Below are positions 1-7,140 of a DNA stretch of 10,982 nt, piece after piece (the first letter of the stretch is position 1; each line of letters begins with the position of its first letter). Origin of the DNA: Akkermansiaceae bacterium UBA985 (GTDB lineage: Bacteria > Verrucomicrobiota > Verrucomicrobiia > Verrucomicrobiales > Akkermansiaceae). The notes below the pieces were generated by a model. The model was not told where the DNA came from and searched no databases. It saw nothing but the letters and a program-made list of their open reading frames with translations. The position numbers and the translations under genes are program-made. Location: the NCBI GenBank assembly GCA_002292185.1, contig DBBL01000122.1, forward strand, positions 1-10,982. Reading direction: 5' to 3'.

Positions 1-1689
1 AACAAGATGGACCGCACCGGTGCTAACTTTGAAAATGTTTTTCAGGATGTGAAGGAAAAGTTCGGTGTTCAAGCCGTCCGTATTCTGATCCCTATTGGTG
101 CTGAAGAAAACCTCCAGGGCCAAATTGATGTGCTCAACATGAAGGCAGTCATCTACAAGGATGATGATGCCATGGGCTCGACTTTCGACATCCAAGACCT
201 CGAGGGTGACCTTCTCGCTGAGGCAGAGGCCGCACGCGAAGAGCTCCAATCTATCTTGTGTGATTGCGATGAGGAGCTGGGTGAGAAATTTCTCATGGAA
301 GAGGAAATCACCACAGACGACCTCAAGCAAGCACTTCGCCGCGCCACTATTGCCAACCAGATTGTTCCCGTTGCAGGTGGCTCCGCCTTCAAGAATAAAG
401 GGGTTCAATTCTTGGTAGATGCCGTAGTTGATTACCTGCCAAGTCCTCTTGATATTCCAGCAGCTCAAGGACAATCTCCGGATGATGAGTCACTAGAGGT
501 GTTTGCTAAAACTGATGACAACGAAAAATTCTGTTCGCTAGCATTCAAGCTGTGGGCAGACAAATACGTCGGCAAACTTGTTTTCTTCCGCGTTTACTCA
601 GGCATGGTTTCAAAAGGAGACATGGTCTACAACCCGCGCACTTGTAAAAAAGAACGCATCGGCCGTCTCATTAAGATGCATGCTGACAAGCACGAGGACA
701 TTGAAACATGTTACGCAGGAGACATAGCTGCTATCGTAGGTCTTAAAAATGTCCAGACGGGTGACACGATCTGTCAGCAGAATTTCGAGATTATGCTCGA
801 ACCACCACTTTTCCCAGAGCCTGTCATCTCGATGGCTGTTGAGCCTAGAACAGTTGCTGACCAAGAGAAGATGTCACTTGCTTTGGCGCGCCTATCTGAG
901 GAGGACCCCACATTTGTAGTTAAAACCGACGAGGATACAGGCCAAACAATCATTTCTGGAATGGGTGAGCTTCACCTGGAGGTTATTGTCGACCGTATGA
1001 AGCGCGAATTTAAGGTGGAGTGCAATGTCGGTAAGCCACAGATCGCCTACCGCGAGACCATTAGTTGTGCCGCTGACGGTGTTGGCAAACTGGTCAAACA
1101 ATCCGGTGGCCGTGGTCAATATGGTCACGTAGTCCTAGACGTTGCTCCCGAAGAAAAAGGAAAAGGAATCACGATCGACAATCTTGTTGTGGGAGGAGCT
1201 ATTCCAAAAGAATTTATCAATTCCGTTTTGTCTGGTGTGCGCATCGCCATGTCAAACGGCATCATCGCTGGCTACCCGGTTGTTGATGTGCACGTCAACA
1301 TCACAGATGGCTCCTACCACGAAGTGGACTCAAACGAAAATGCATTTAAGATGGCTGCAATCCTAGGGGTTCGTGATGCCTTTAAGAATGCGAAGCCGAT
1401 CCTACTTGAACCCGTCATGGACGTAGAAGTCACCACCCCTGAGGATTACCAAGGCGATATTATGGGAGACCTGAATCGTCGACGTGGCCAAATCCAGGTG
1501 ATCGAGAATAAGCCTACACATGCTGTGCTCAAGGCACACGTTCCTCTTGCTGAAATGTTTGGCTACTCTACTGCTGTAAGAACTCTTTCCAGCGGACGTG
1601 CTGACTACACCATGAGGCCTCGCAGCTTCGAACAGGTCCCTCAAGCTATTGTCGACGAACTCACTAATGAGTATGCCTACGCTAGCTAA
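1..1689 (+). CDS. fusA: Elongation factor G, 5'-truncated by window edge
   Basis: Translocation GTPase that moves tRNA and mRNA through the ribosome after peptide bond formation. The reading frame is open from base 1 and begins with NKMD, the G4 guanine-specificity motif, so the ATG at position 7 is internal. The P-loop and switch regions lie upstream of the window. Visible parts are the rest of the G domain with the G5-like GGSAFKNKG, domain II (FFRVYSGMVSKGD), domain III (EDPTFVVKTDE, GMGELHLEVIVDRMKREF), domain IV with its decoding-site tip loop GSYHEVDSNE near nt 1309-1338, and domain V (LLEPVMDVEVTTPE, RRRGQI, EMFGYSTAVRTLSSGRA). The 562 visible residues plus about 140 missing ones give the normal length of roughly 700. 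rpsJ follows after 55 nt with no tuf gene between. Identity is very secure. Confidence 0.98.
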   Translation, partial: NKMDRTGANFENVFQDVKEKFGVQAVRILIPIGAEENLQGQIDVLNMKAVIYKDDDAMGSTFDIQDLEGDLLAEAEAAREELQSILCDCDEELGEKFLMEEEITTDDLKQALRRATIANQIVPVAGGSAFKNKGVQFLVDAVVDYLPSPLDIPAAQGQSPDDESLEVFAKTDDNEKFCSLAFKLWADKYVGKLVFFRVYSGMVSKGDMVYNPRTCKKERIGRLIKMHADKHEDIETCYAGDIAAIVGLKNVQTGDTICQQNFEIMLEPPLFPEPVISMAVEPRTVADQEKMSLALARLSEEDPTFVVKTDEDTGQTIISGMGELHLEVIVDRMKREFKVECNVGKPQIAYRETISCAADGVGKLVKQSGGRGQYGHVVLDVAPEEKGKGITIDNLVVGGAIPKEFINSVLSGVRIAMSNGIIAGYPVVDVHVNITDGSYHEVDSNENAFKMAAILGVRDAFKNAKPILLEPVMDVEVTTPEDYQGDIMGDLNRRRGQIQVIENKPTHAVLKAHVPLAEMFGYSTAVRTLSSGRADYTMRPRSFEQVPQAIVDELTNEYAYAS

Positions 1690-1744
1690 ATTATCTATCT
1701 CAAGACAACAAAACATCTCTTAACTACTCTAACTAAAATCCGAT

Positions 1745-2053
1745 ATGCAACAGCAGAAAATCAGAATCCGCCTGCGCGCTTATGATCACCGCGCCATTGA
1801 CAAGTCCGCTATGGAAATTGTCGAAACAGCCAAACGCACCGGTGCCAAAGTTGCCGGCCCTATTCCATTGCCTACCCGCATTGAGAAATTCAGCGTCAAC
1901 CGCTCTGTAAACCAGAACAAGAAGTCTGCCGAGCAGTTCGAGATCCGCACACACAAGCGTATGCTCGACATCGTCGACCCAACAGCGCGCACCGTAGACG
2001 AGCTCAAGAAGCTTAATCTTCCTGCCGGTGTAGACATTGCAATCAAGATCTGA
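1745..2053 (+). CDS. rpsJ: 30S ribosomal protein S10 (NusE)
   Basis: Small-subunit head protein of 102 residues, the usual length. In the families studied it also acts as NusE, binding NusB in antitermination and NusG in transcription-translation coupling. Diagnostic stretches are [10 protein letters not shown] near the N-terminus, [22 protein letters not shown] at residues 24-45 and [15 protein letters not shown] at 66-80. The extended loop (residues 50-62) reads [13 protein letters not shown], where E. coli has an SPHVNK core, so the Pro-His pair is replaced by Val-Asn. The start is the first in-frame ATG and gives [10 protein letters not shown], aligning with E. coli MQNQRIRIRL. There is no Shine-Dalgarno site; the leader is A/C/T-rich with two AACTA words. 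The stop is TGA. Confidence 0.98.
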   Translation: MQQQKIRIRLRAYDHRAIDKSAMEIVETAKRTGAKVAGPIPLPTRIEKFSVNRSVNQNKKSAEQFEIRTHKRMLDIVDPTARTVDELKKLNLPAGVDIAIKI

Positions 2054-2111
2054 CCTTCAGTGTTACATCATCACTAATCATTCATTTTAAATCACAAATT
2101 TTACCAATACC

Positions 2112-2768
2112 ATGGCATTAGGACTACTAGGAAAAAAGGTCGGCATGACCCGCGTATTTGACACAGAAGCTGGCACATCGATACCAGTCACTGTTGTTGA
2201 TGTTTCAGGCAATGAATTTCTCCAGATCAAAACCTCCGAGACAGACGGATACTCCGCTGTTCAGGTTGGATATGACGATCAGCGTGAATTCCGTCTCAAT
2301 CTCCCCAAGCGTGGCCACTTTAACAAGTATGGCACATCACCCAAGAAGCTCGTAAAAGAGTTTCGCTTTGAGAGTGATGCAGAAATCCCCAACACCGACG
2401 AACCACATCCTGGTGCTGCCCTGTTTGAGGCCAATCAATGGATCGACGTCATCGGTACCACCAAAGGTAAGGGTTTTCAAGGTGTTGTTAAACGCTACAA
2501 TTTTGCCGGCCAACCCGACTCCCACGGCCACATGATGCACCGCCGTCCCGGTGGTGTAGGTGCAGGAACATGGCCTGGACGTATTTGGAAAAACAAGAAG
2601 ATGCCTGGTCGTCACGGTGTCTACAGCCGCACGGTTCAAAATCTTAAAGTCGTTCAGGTTCGCCCTGAAGATAACGTCATTCTCGTATCTGGTGCTGTTC
2701 CAGGCCACAAGGGTGCTTACGTTGTCATTCGTCCTGCAGTGAAGAAGACAGCACTATCTGCTAGCTAA
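2112..2768 (+). CDS. rplC: 50S ribosomal protein L3
   Basis: Primary 23S rRNA-binding protein needed early in 50S assembly; its central loop reaches toward the peptidyl transferase centre. Family marks are LLGKKVGMTRVFD at residues 5-17, TTKGKGFQGVVKR at 116-128, and the central extension with HRRPGGVGAGTWPG and KNKKMPGRHG around 143-169. The protein has 218 residues, slightly longer than the 209 of E. coli. In the loop where E. coli carries a glutamine methylated by PrmB, this protein reads GAGTWPG and has no Gln, so that modification should be absent. Many bacteria also lack the Gln. The leader of 58 nt has no Shine-Dalgarno site and contains CACTAATCATTC, part of which recurs before rpsQ. 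Confidence 0.98.
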   Translation: MALGLLGKKVGMTRVFDTEAGTSIPVTVVDVSGNEFLQIKTSETDGYSAVQVGYDDQREFRLNLPKRGHFNKYGTSPKKLVKEFRFESDAEIPNTDEPHPGAALFEANQWIDVIGTTKGKGFQGVVKRYNFAGQPDSHGHMMHRRPGGVGAGTWPGRIWKNKKMPGRHGVYSRTVQNLKVVQVRPEDNVILVSGAVPGHKGAYVVIRPAVKKTALSAS

Positions 2769-2806
2769 TGCAACCACCGGCGGCTCTGCTTCCGGACATT
2801 ATCTGA

Positions 2807-2834
2807 TTAACCGATAACCATTAACTGATAACTA
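2807..2834 (+). repeat. 14-bp tandem repeat in the rplD leader
   Basis: TTAACCGATAACCA (2807-2820) is followed directly by TTAACTGATAACTA (2821-2834), differing at two C/T positions. The second copy ends 3 nt before the rplD ATG. It lies in an A/T-rich leader without a Shine-Dalgarno site. The rest of this 69-nt gap (2769-2806) shows only weak pairing. Confidence 0.85.
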
Positions 2835-2837
2835 ATC

Positions 2838-3443
2838 ATGTCAAAAACACTCTCTATTAAAGACGCACAAGCTGCGAACATCCAGGTGGTCGAAGGCCCC
2901 AAGGGTGATCAAGCCGTGCACGACCTCGTAACCGCCTACCGCGCTAACCGCCGTAGTGGCACTGCATGCACGAAAACTCGTGGTGAAGTGAAGGGCTCTA
3001 ATAAAAAGCTCTGGAAGCAAAAAGGAACTGGCCGTGCACGTGCAGGCACCAACAAAAACCCTGTGTGGCGTGGTGGTGGTATTGTCTTTGGACCACGTCC
3101 TCGCTCCTATGCCAAAACAGTCAGTAAGGGAACACGTAAGCTTGCACTACGCAAGGTGCTCGGTGATCTCATCAGTGCTGGGCGCGTCATTTCCGTGCCG
3201 AGTTTTTGTATCGAAGACGGCAAGACCAAGTCATTTTCCGCAGCTGTTAAAGGAATCGCCGATGTTCGGAGTATGCTTGTGGTGGCTGAAAAATTTGATG
3301 ACAAAACCTATCTCGCCGGACGCAACGTTAAGAACGTTTTACTTATTACCGCGGCTGAAATGAACATCGAACAGCTTCTCCTTGCTGACACGGTGGTCAT
3401 TGTCGAAGACGCATACGAAACACTAGCAAGCCGCACAGCCTAA
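2838..3443 (+). CDS. rplD: 50S ribosomal protein L4
   Basis: Binds 23S rRNA domain I, and its long loop lines the peptide exit tunnel opposite L22. It has 201 residues, the same length as E. coli L4. The loop is clear at residues 45-90: [14 protein letters not shown], then PVWRGGG and FGPRPRSY. The C-terminal half carries the usual Rossmann-like pattern ([29 protein letters not shown]). In E. coli, L4 represses its own operon through the S10 leader. No comparable structure is visible before rpsJ here, so the same control is not supported. The leader has a 14-bp tandem repeat ending 3 nt before the ATG and no Shine-Dalgarno site. Confidence 0.97.
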   Translation: MSKTLSIKDAQAANIQVVEGPKGDQAVHDLVTAYRANRRSGTACTKTRGEVKGSNKKLWKQKGTGRARAGTNKNPVWRGGGIVFGPRPRSYAKTVSKGTRKLALRKVLGDLISAGRVISVPSFCIEDGKTKSFSAAVKGIADVRSMLVVAEKFDDKTYLAGRNVKNVLLITAAEMNIEQLLLADTVVIVEDAYETLASRTA

Positions 3444-3466
3444 AACATTTAACTACAAATCGTACT

Positions 3467-3751
3467 ATGAAAGATATTTATCAGGTCATCGACACGGTTC
3501 TCATCAGTGAGAAAGCCACCCTTCTTCAGGAGGAAAACAACGAATACGTGTTTAAGGTAGACCGCAATGCAAACAAACTCGAAATCAAGCGCGCCATTGA
3601 GCAACTTTTTGGAAAGAAAGTAGCCGCTGTCCGCACCCTTAACTGCCGTGGCAAGAGCAAGCGCAATCGCCGTGCTGATGCAGGCCGCACTGCACACTGG
3701 AAAAAAGCTATCGTCCGTCTCAAGGATGGTGAAACTCTTGACCTCGTCTAA
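3467..3751 (+). CDS. rplW: 50S ribosomal protein L23
   Basis: Sits at the exit of the peptide tunnel and is the known docking site for trigger factor and SRP. The 94-residue product begins KDIYQVIDTVLISEKAT, which matches the family start (xxIIxxPxxTEKA type). It continues with YVFKVDRNANKLEIKRAIEQLF at residues 24-45 and VAAVRTLNCRGKSKR at 49-63, then a basic segment and the ending KKAIVRLKDGETLDL. Length is slightly below the 100 of E. coli. It follows rplD by 23 nt and has no Shine-Dalgarno site; the leader contains TTTAACTACAAATC. Confidence 0.97.
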   Translation: MKDIYQVIDTVLISEKATLLQEENNEYVFKVDRNANKLEIKRAIEQLFGKKVAAVRTLNCRGKSKRNRRADAGRTAHWKKAIVRLKDGETLDLV

Positions 3752-3821
3752 TTCTAGATCACGCCCTATATATTAACCTATTTCCGCTGAAAAACGATAA
3801 CATCGAACCCAATAGCGTATT

Positions 3822-4658
3822 ATGCCTCTTAAAACATTCAAACCAGTAACTCCATCAAACCGCTACAAAGAGTGGCCATCCTACGAGGAGATTACCAAAA
3901 CGACACCTGAAAAAAGTCTGACTCGCCCACTTAAGAAGAGCGGTGGACGTAACAACCAGGGCCGTATTACATGCCGTCACAAGGGTGGTGGTCACAAACG
4001 TAAATACCGTCTTATCGACTTTAAACGTAGCAAGGTGGACGTTCCAGCGGTTGTCCAAAGTATCGAGTATGACCCAAACCGTACTTGTCGCATTGCGCTC
4101 ATTAAATATGAGGACGGTGTGTTAAATTACATCTTGGCTCCTGTTGGACTCAGTGTTGGTGATACGGTCATCTCAAGCGCAACGGCAGCACCTAAGCCTG
4201 GTAATGCAATGCAACTCAAGCACGTGCCGCTTGGAACAGCTATTCACAATATTGAAATGACTCCTGGAACAGGTGGCAAGGTGGCCCGTTCCGCTGGGCA
4301 ACAAGCTGTGCTATCCAACCGCGAAGAGGGTGGACATGCACTCGTCAAAATGCCTTCTGGCGAGATCCGCAAGTTTAATGAGAGCTGTTACTGCACGATT
4401 GGCCAAGTAGGCAACCGTGACCACATGAATGAAGTCTCTGGTAAAGCAGGCCGCAGTCGCTGGAAGGGTATACGCCCAACAGTTCGCGGTATGTGTATGA
4501 ACCCTGTTGATCACCCCAATGGTGGTGGTGAGGGTAAGTCTAAGTCTGGTGGTGGTCGCCAACACCTCAAATCACCTTGGGGTCACACCAAGGGACAAAA
4601 AACTCGCAAGAAATACAAACCGTCCAACAAGTTCATTGTTTCACGCCGTAAGAAGTAA
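3822..4658 (+). CDS. rplB: 50S ribosomal protein L2
   Basis: Conserved 50S protein needed for subunit association and for peptidyl transferase integrity. The 278 residues show [19 protein letters not shown] at 42-60, the OB-fold and SH3-like middle ([42 protein letters not shown]), and the C-terminal [13 protein letters not shown] at 226-238 followed by a basic tail ending FIVSRRKK. His231 corresponds to the functionally important E. coli His229 and is kept. The second His of the usual HPH is Asn233 here (codon at 4518-4520). The 70-nt leader has no Shine-Dalgarno site and contains GATAAC at 3796-3801. Confidence 0.98.
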   Translation: MPLKTFKPVTPSNRYKEWPSYEEITKTTPEKSLTRPLKKSGGRNNQGRITCRHKGGGHKRKYRLIDFKRSKVDVPAVVQSIEYDPNRTCRIALIKYEDGVLNYILAPVGLSVGDTVISSATAAPKPGNAMQLKHVPLGTAIHNIEMTPGTGGKVARSAGQQAVLSNREEGGHALVKMPSGEIRKFNESCYCTIGQVGNRDHMNEVSGKAGRSRWKGIRPTVRGMCMNPVDHPNGGGEGKSKSGGGRQHLKSPWGHTKGQKTRKKYKPSNKFIVSRRKK

Positions 4659-4665
4659 AAAATCT

Positions 4666-4679
4666 TTAACTGATAATTA
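4666..4679 (+). repeat. Third copy of the 14-bp leader element, before rpsS
   Basis: TTAACTGATAATTA matches the second rplD-leader copy (2821-2834) at 13 of 14 positions and ends 2 nt before the rpsS ATG, nearly the same distance as at rplD. Confidence 0.8.
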
Positions 4680-4681
4680 AT

Positions 4682-4951
4682 ATGCCAAGATCACTCAAAA
4701 AAGGTGCTTTCGTTGACCAGAAGCTGCTCTCAAAAATTGATGCAGCAGAAGCTAACAAAGACAAGAAGCCCATCAAAACATGGAGCCGCAAATCCGTCAT
4801 TACTCCAGACTTTGTTGGACACACATTCCACGTTCACAATGGAAAGTCATTCGTGACCGTCTATGTAAACGAGAACATGGTTGGCCACAAATTGGGCGAA
4901 TTTTCGCCTACACGTATCTTCAGAGCCCACGGGGGTATAGGTAAGCGCTAA
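4682..4951 (+). CDS. rpsS: 30S ribosomal protein S19
   Basis: 30S head protein that pairs with S13 and contacts the A-site finger region between subunits. The 89 residues match the family from end to end: [12 protein letters not shown] at the start, [19 protein letters not shown] at 31-49, [12 protein letters not shown] in the middle and [18 protein letters not shown] near the end. Length is close to the 92 of E. coli. The leader of 23 nt has no Shine-Dalgarno site and contains the element TTAACTGATAATTA, which is almost the same as one before rplD. In most bacteria rplV follows at once; here a foreign gene lies between. Confidence 0.98.
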   Translation: MPRSLKKGAFVDQKLLSKIDAAEANKDKKPIKTWSRKSVITPDFVGHTFHVHNGKSFVTVYVNENMVGHKLGEFSPTRIFRAHGGIGKR

Positions 4952-4996
4952 TCCGACTACTTAAAGAACCTGCAAACTTACTTTTTCGATATTCTC

Positions 4997-5746
4997 ATGA
5001 TCCCAGCAAATCGCATCACCTCAGCTATCACCGGAGTTTTTCTCCTTGGTGCGGTGTGTGTATGCAATGGGCAGTCACCAGAGAGTGGCGAAGGGGAAGA
5101 TGCAAAGCTTCAGCTCCGTCAACTTCAGCTCCAACTGCAGAAAGTCCAGCAATACAATCATACGCTTGCGCGTGATCTTGCTGCTTCCAAGAATCGAGAG
5201 GCTGAATTGAGTAGGGGATTAAATGATTTACGCCTGCGCTTTGCTGCGCTAGGCGACAATCTGCTCAATGGCGGCCAGGATGCTATCCTCGATGCTGTAA
5301 AAAATACAGAAGTCATTGATAAGCAATACCGTGCTACGGAAAAAGCGGCACTGCAACTCATGGTGGACATGCGGGAATATCTTCGCACCGCCGTCGCAGC
5401 TGACCCTGATTCACGGATTCGCTTGGAAACTTCAATACGAGAGCTTGACGTAGCGCTCGGATTAAGGCAGAACCCGCGCCCTCAGCTTACGCAAGGAAGT
5501 CTGCAGCATGCAAAAATTATCAGTATCGACGCGGAGAGCGGTGTATTGGTAGTCAATGCAGGAGAAAATCAGTCCGTCCGACGGGGTATGACTTTCACTA
5601 TTATGCGCGGCAAACAGAAGGTTGCAGAGGCTATTGTTACCGATGTTCGCAAGGACTTCAGCGGCTTGCTTCCTACGCATCTAGACGAATCTCACGAAGC
5701 TGTTCGGTCTGGCGACATCGCCTCCGTAAATATTTCACAACGATAA
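4997..5746 (+). CDS. Secreted coiled-coil protein with C-terminal SH3-like beta domain, unknown function
   Basis: I do not recognise a named family for the whole 249-residue protein. Residues 1-25 look like a signal peptide: Arg6, then a hydrophobic stretch ITGVFLLGAVCVC, with likely cleavage near CNG-QS. The two Cys (21, 23) do not sit in a good lipobox. Residues 34-90 are a predicted coiled coil with a Gln/Leu-rich stretch (LQLRQLQLQLQKVQQ), and more helix runs to about 157. Residues 168-247 form a beta-rich domain (AKIISIDAESGVLVVNAGEN, VRRGMTFTIMRGKQ, AEAIVTDV, RSGDIASV) resembling the C-terminal FlgT-like/SH3-like domain of envelope proteins; this is pattern recognition only. It sits 45 nt after rpsS and 28 nt before rplV, on the same strand. 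Codon use is looser than in its neighbours (AGG, CGA, CGG, ATA, GGA appear), suggesting a lower expression level or later arrival. There is no Shine-Dalgarno site. That it is a real gene is likely; its function is open. Confidence 0.88.
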   Translation: MIPANRITSAITGVFLLGAVCVCNGQSPESGEGEDAKLQLRQLQLQLQKVQQYNHTLARDLAASKNREAELSRGLNDLRLRFAALGDNLLNGGQDAILDAVKNTEVIDKQYRATEKAALQLMVDMREYLRTAVAADPDSRIRLETSIRELDVALGLRQNPRPQLTQGSLQHAKIISIDAESGVLVVNAGENQSVRRGMTFTIMRGKQKVAEAIVTDVRKDFSGLLPTHLDESHEAVRSGDIASVNISQR

Positions 5747-5774
5747 CTAACTACTTTTACAAATAACTAAACCG

Positions 5775-6356
5775 ATGGAAGTTAAATCCACATACAAATA
5801 CGCCCGCATTTCGCCTAAGAAGGCTCGTGACGTTGCTCGTGCCATTCAGGGTATGCCAGTGTCTGATGCCCTTGATGTACTCGCATACACTCCACGTAAA
5901 GCTGCACAGCTTGTTGGCAAGACACTCAAGAGTGCTGTTGCTAATGCCGAGAACAATCATGAGCTTGTCGCTGATGAATTAACAATTAAGGAAGCCACTG
6001 TTGGTGATGGACCAACATTCAAGCGTTTTAAGCCACGTGCTCGTGGTTCAGCTAGCGCAATCCGCAAGCGCACGAGCCATCTCTATATTGTGCTGACTGA
6101 TGAGGAAGAAATTCCTGAGCCACGTGAGCGTTCATCCAAGCCTAAGAAGCGTGATCAAGTTTCTAAGCCAAAGAAAAAAGCTGCTGCGAAGTCTGCCAAA
6201 AAAGAGAAGAAAGAAGAAGCCGTCGAGGAAGTAAAAGCAGCAGTCGAGGAGGTCGAAGAAGCGAAAGCACCAGTCGAGGAAGTAGCTGAGGTCAAGGCCG
6301 AGGCAGCAAACGAAGAAGCCGCTCCCGCTGAGGACGACAAAGGCGAAGACAAGTAA
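5775..6356 (+). CDS. rplV: 50S ribosomal protein L22 with long charged C-terminal tail
   Basis: Residues 1-112 are a complete L22: YKYARISPKKARDVARAI near the start, TPRKAAQLVGKTLKSAVANA at 39-58, and the tunnel-lining hairpin GPTFKRFKPRARGSASAIRK at 79-98 followed by RTSHLYIVL. This core matches the 110 residues of E. coli L22. Another 80 residues follow. Positions 116-147 are rich in Lys (KPKKRDQ, KPKKKAAAKSAKKEKK) and 148-193 are rich in Glu, Ala and Val with imperfect repeats of VEEV and ending EDDKGEDK. The tail is low-complexity and probably disordered. L22's C-terminus lies on the ribosome surface near the tunnel exit, so the tail could extend into solvent. The leader lacks a Shine-Dalgarno site. 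Confidence 0.97.
   Translation: MEVKSTYKYARISPKKARDVARAIQGMPVSDALDVLAYTPRKAAQLVGKTLKSAVANAENNHELVADELTIKEATVGDGPTFKRFKPRARGSASAIRKRTSHLYIVLTDEEEIPEPRERSSKPKKRDQVSKPKKKAAAKSAKKEKKEEAVEEVKAAVEEVEEAKAPVEEVAEVKAEAANEEAAPAEDDKGEDK
6220..6310 (+). repeat. Low-complexity repeats coding the acidic tail of L22
   Basis: The word GTCGAGGA occurs at 6222-6229, 6243-6250 and 6273-6280, with CAGTCGAGGA repeated exactly at 6241-6250 and 6271-6280. These encode the repeated VEEV units of the L22 tail. The stretch is a likely site of length variation between related strains by slippage or recombination. Confidence 0.7.
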
Positions 6357-6377
6357 CCAAATTTAAAAAACAAAACC

Positions 6378-7079
6378 ATGGGCCAGAAAATCAATCCGAT
6401 CTCATTCCGTCTCGCAGTCAATAAAGACTGGCGTTCCAAGTGGTATGCCACTGGAAAAGAATACACCGATAACCTTCATGAAGATCTAAGGATCCGGAAG
6501 TATATCAAGAAGCGCCTGCATATGTCAGGAATATCCAAGGTCATCATTGAACGTGCTTGGAACAGTGTCCGCGTTACACTTTCTACAGCTCGTCCCGGTC
6601 TTGTGATTGGTCGTAAAGGATCTGAGATCGAGAGAATGACCAATGAGATTTCTCAGCTCTGTGGAGGCTGCCAGGTAAAAATTGATATCCTTGAGATTCG
6701 CAAGCCTGAACTCGATGCTCAGCTTGTCGCTGAAAATGTCGCAGTTCAGCTCGAACGCCGTATTGCATTTCGCCGGGCCATGAAACGTGCCATTCAAACA
6801 GGCATGGAATTCGGTGCAGAAGGTATTCGTATCCGTTGTGCAGGTCGCCTCGGTGGTGCTGATATTGCCCGCGCTGAATCATATCGTGAGGGCACAGTGC
6901 CGCTTCAGACACTCCGTGTGCCAATTGATTACGGTTTCGCGGAAGCCGCTACCGTCTACGGTATCATCGGCATCAAATGCTGGATCAACAAAAAGGAAGA
7001 AAAGGAACAAAAAGGTGGCGGCGGAGGTCGTCCCCGCGGTGGTCAACGCCGTGAACGTAACGATCGTAACAACGGCTAG
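6378..7079 (+). CDS. rpsC: 30S ribosomal protein S3
   Basis: Head protein at the mRNA entry channel, contributing to mRNA unwinding. It has 233 residues, as in E. coli. It starts [18 protein letters not shown]. The KH domain has the GxxG loop in [10 protein letters not shown] (residues 75-84), followed by [21 protein letters not shown] at 108-128. The C-terminal domain shows [34 protein letters not shown] and [10 protein letters not shown]. Residues 212-233 form a Gly/Arg-rich tail ([15 protein letters not shown]) with added Asn. There is no Shine-Dalgarno site in the 21-nt leader, which is almost only A, C and T. It ends with the only TAG stop in the window. Confidence 0.98.
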   Translation: MGQKINPISFRLAVNKDWRSKWYATGKEYTDNLHEDLRIRKYIKKRLHMSGISKVIIERAWNSVRVTLSTARPGLVIGRKGSEIERMTNEISQLCGGCQVKIDILEIRKPELDAQLVAENVAVQLERRIAFRRAMKRAIQTGMEFGAEGIRIRCAGRLGGADIARAESYREGTVPLQTLRVPIDYGFAEAATVYGIIGIKCWINKKEEKEQKGGGGGRPRGGQRRERNDRNNG

Positions 7080-7126
7080 TCGACAACTGCTAACTAGCAA
7101 ATTCATATAACTAACAAATTTTAATT

Positions 7127-7132
7127 AGGAGG
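7127..7132 (+). promoter_or_regulatory. Full Shine-Dalgarno site of rplP
   Basis: AGGAGG lies 8 nt before the ATG at 7141. It is the only complete Shine-Dalgarno site before any gene in the window and sets the rplP start at 7141 rather than the in-frame ATG at 7150. Confidence 0.9.
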
Positions 7133-7140
7133 ATAATATC

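Noticed and set aside
7..9. ATG at position 7 as the fusA start
   Set aside because: It is the Met of the internal NKMD motif; the frame is open to base 1 and the G-domain start is missing.
2337..2708. 123-codon minus-strand open frame inside rplC
   Set aside because: Wholly inside a certain L3 gene, with no recognisable protein features.
3795..3806. CGATAACATCG mini-hairpin before rplB
   Set aside because: Four pairs with a 3-nt loop in an A/T-rich gap can arise by chance.
5045..5065. Lipoprotein signal at Cys21 or Cys23 of the inserted protein
   Set aside because: Residues before both Cys (GAV and VCV) do not fit a lipobox; a normal signal peptidase I signal is more likely.
6583..6924. 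113-codon minus-strand open frame inside rpsC
   Set aside because: Antisense shadow of S3; it has no family resemblance and no leader.
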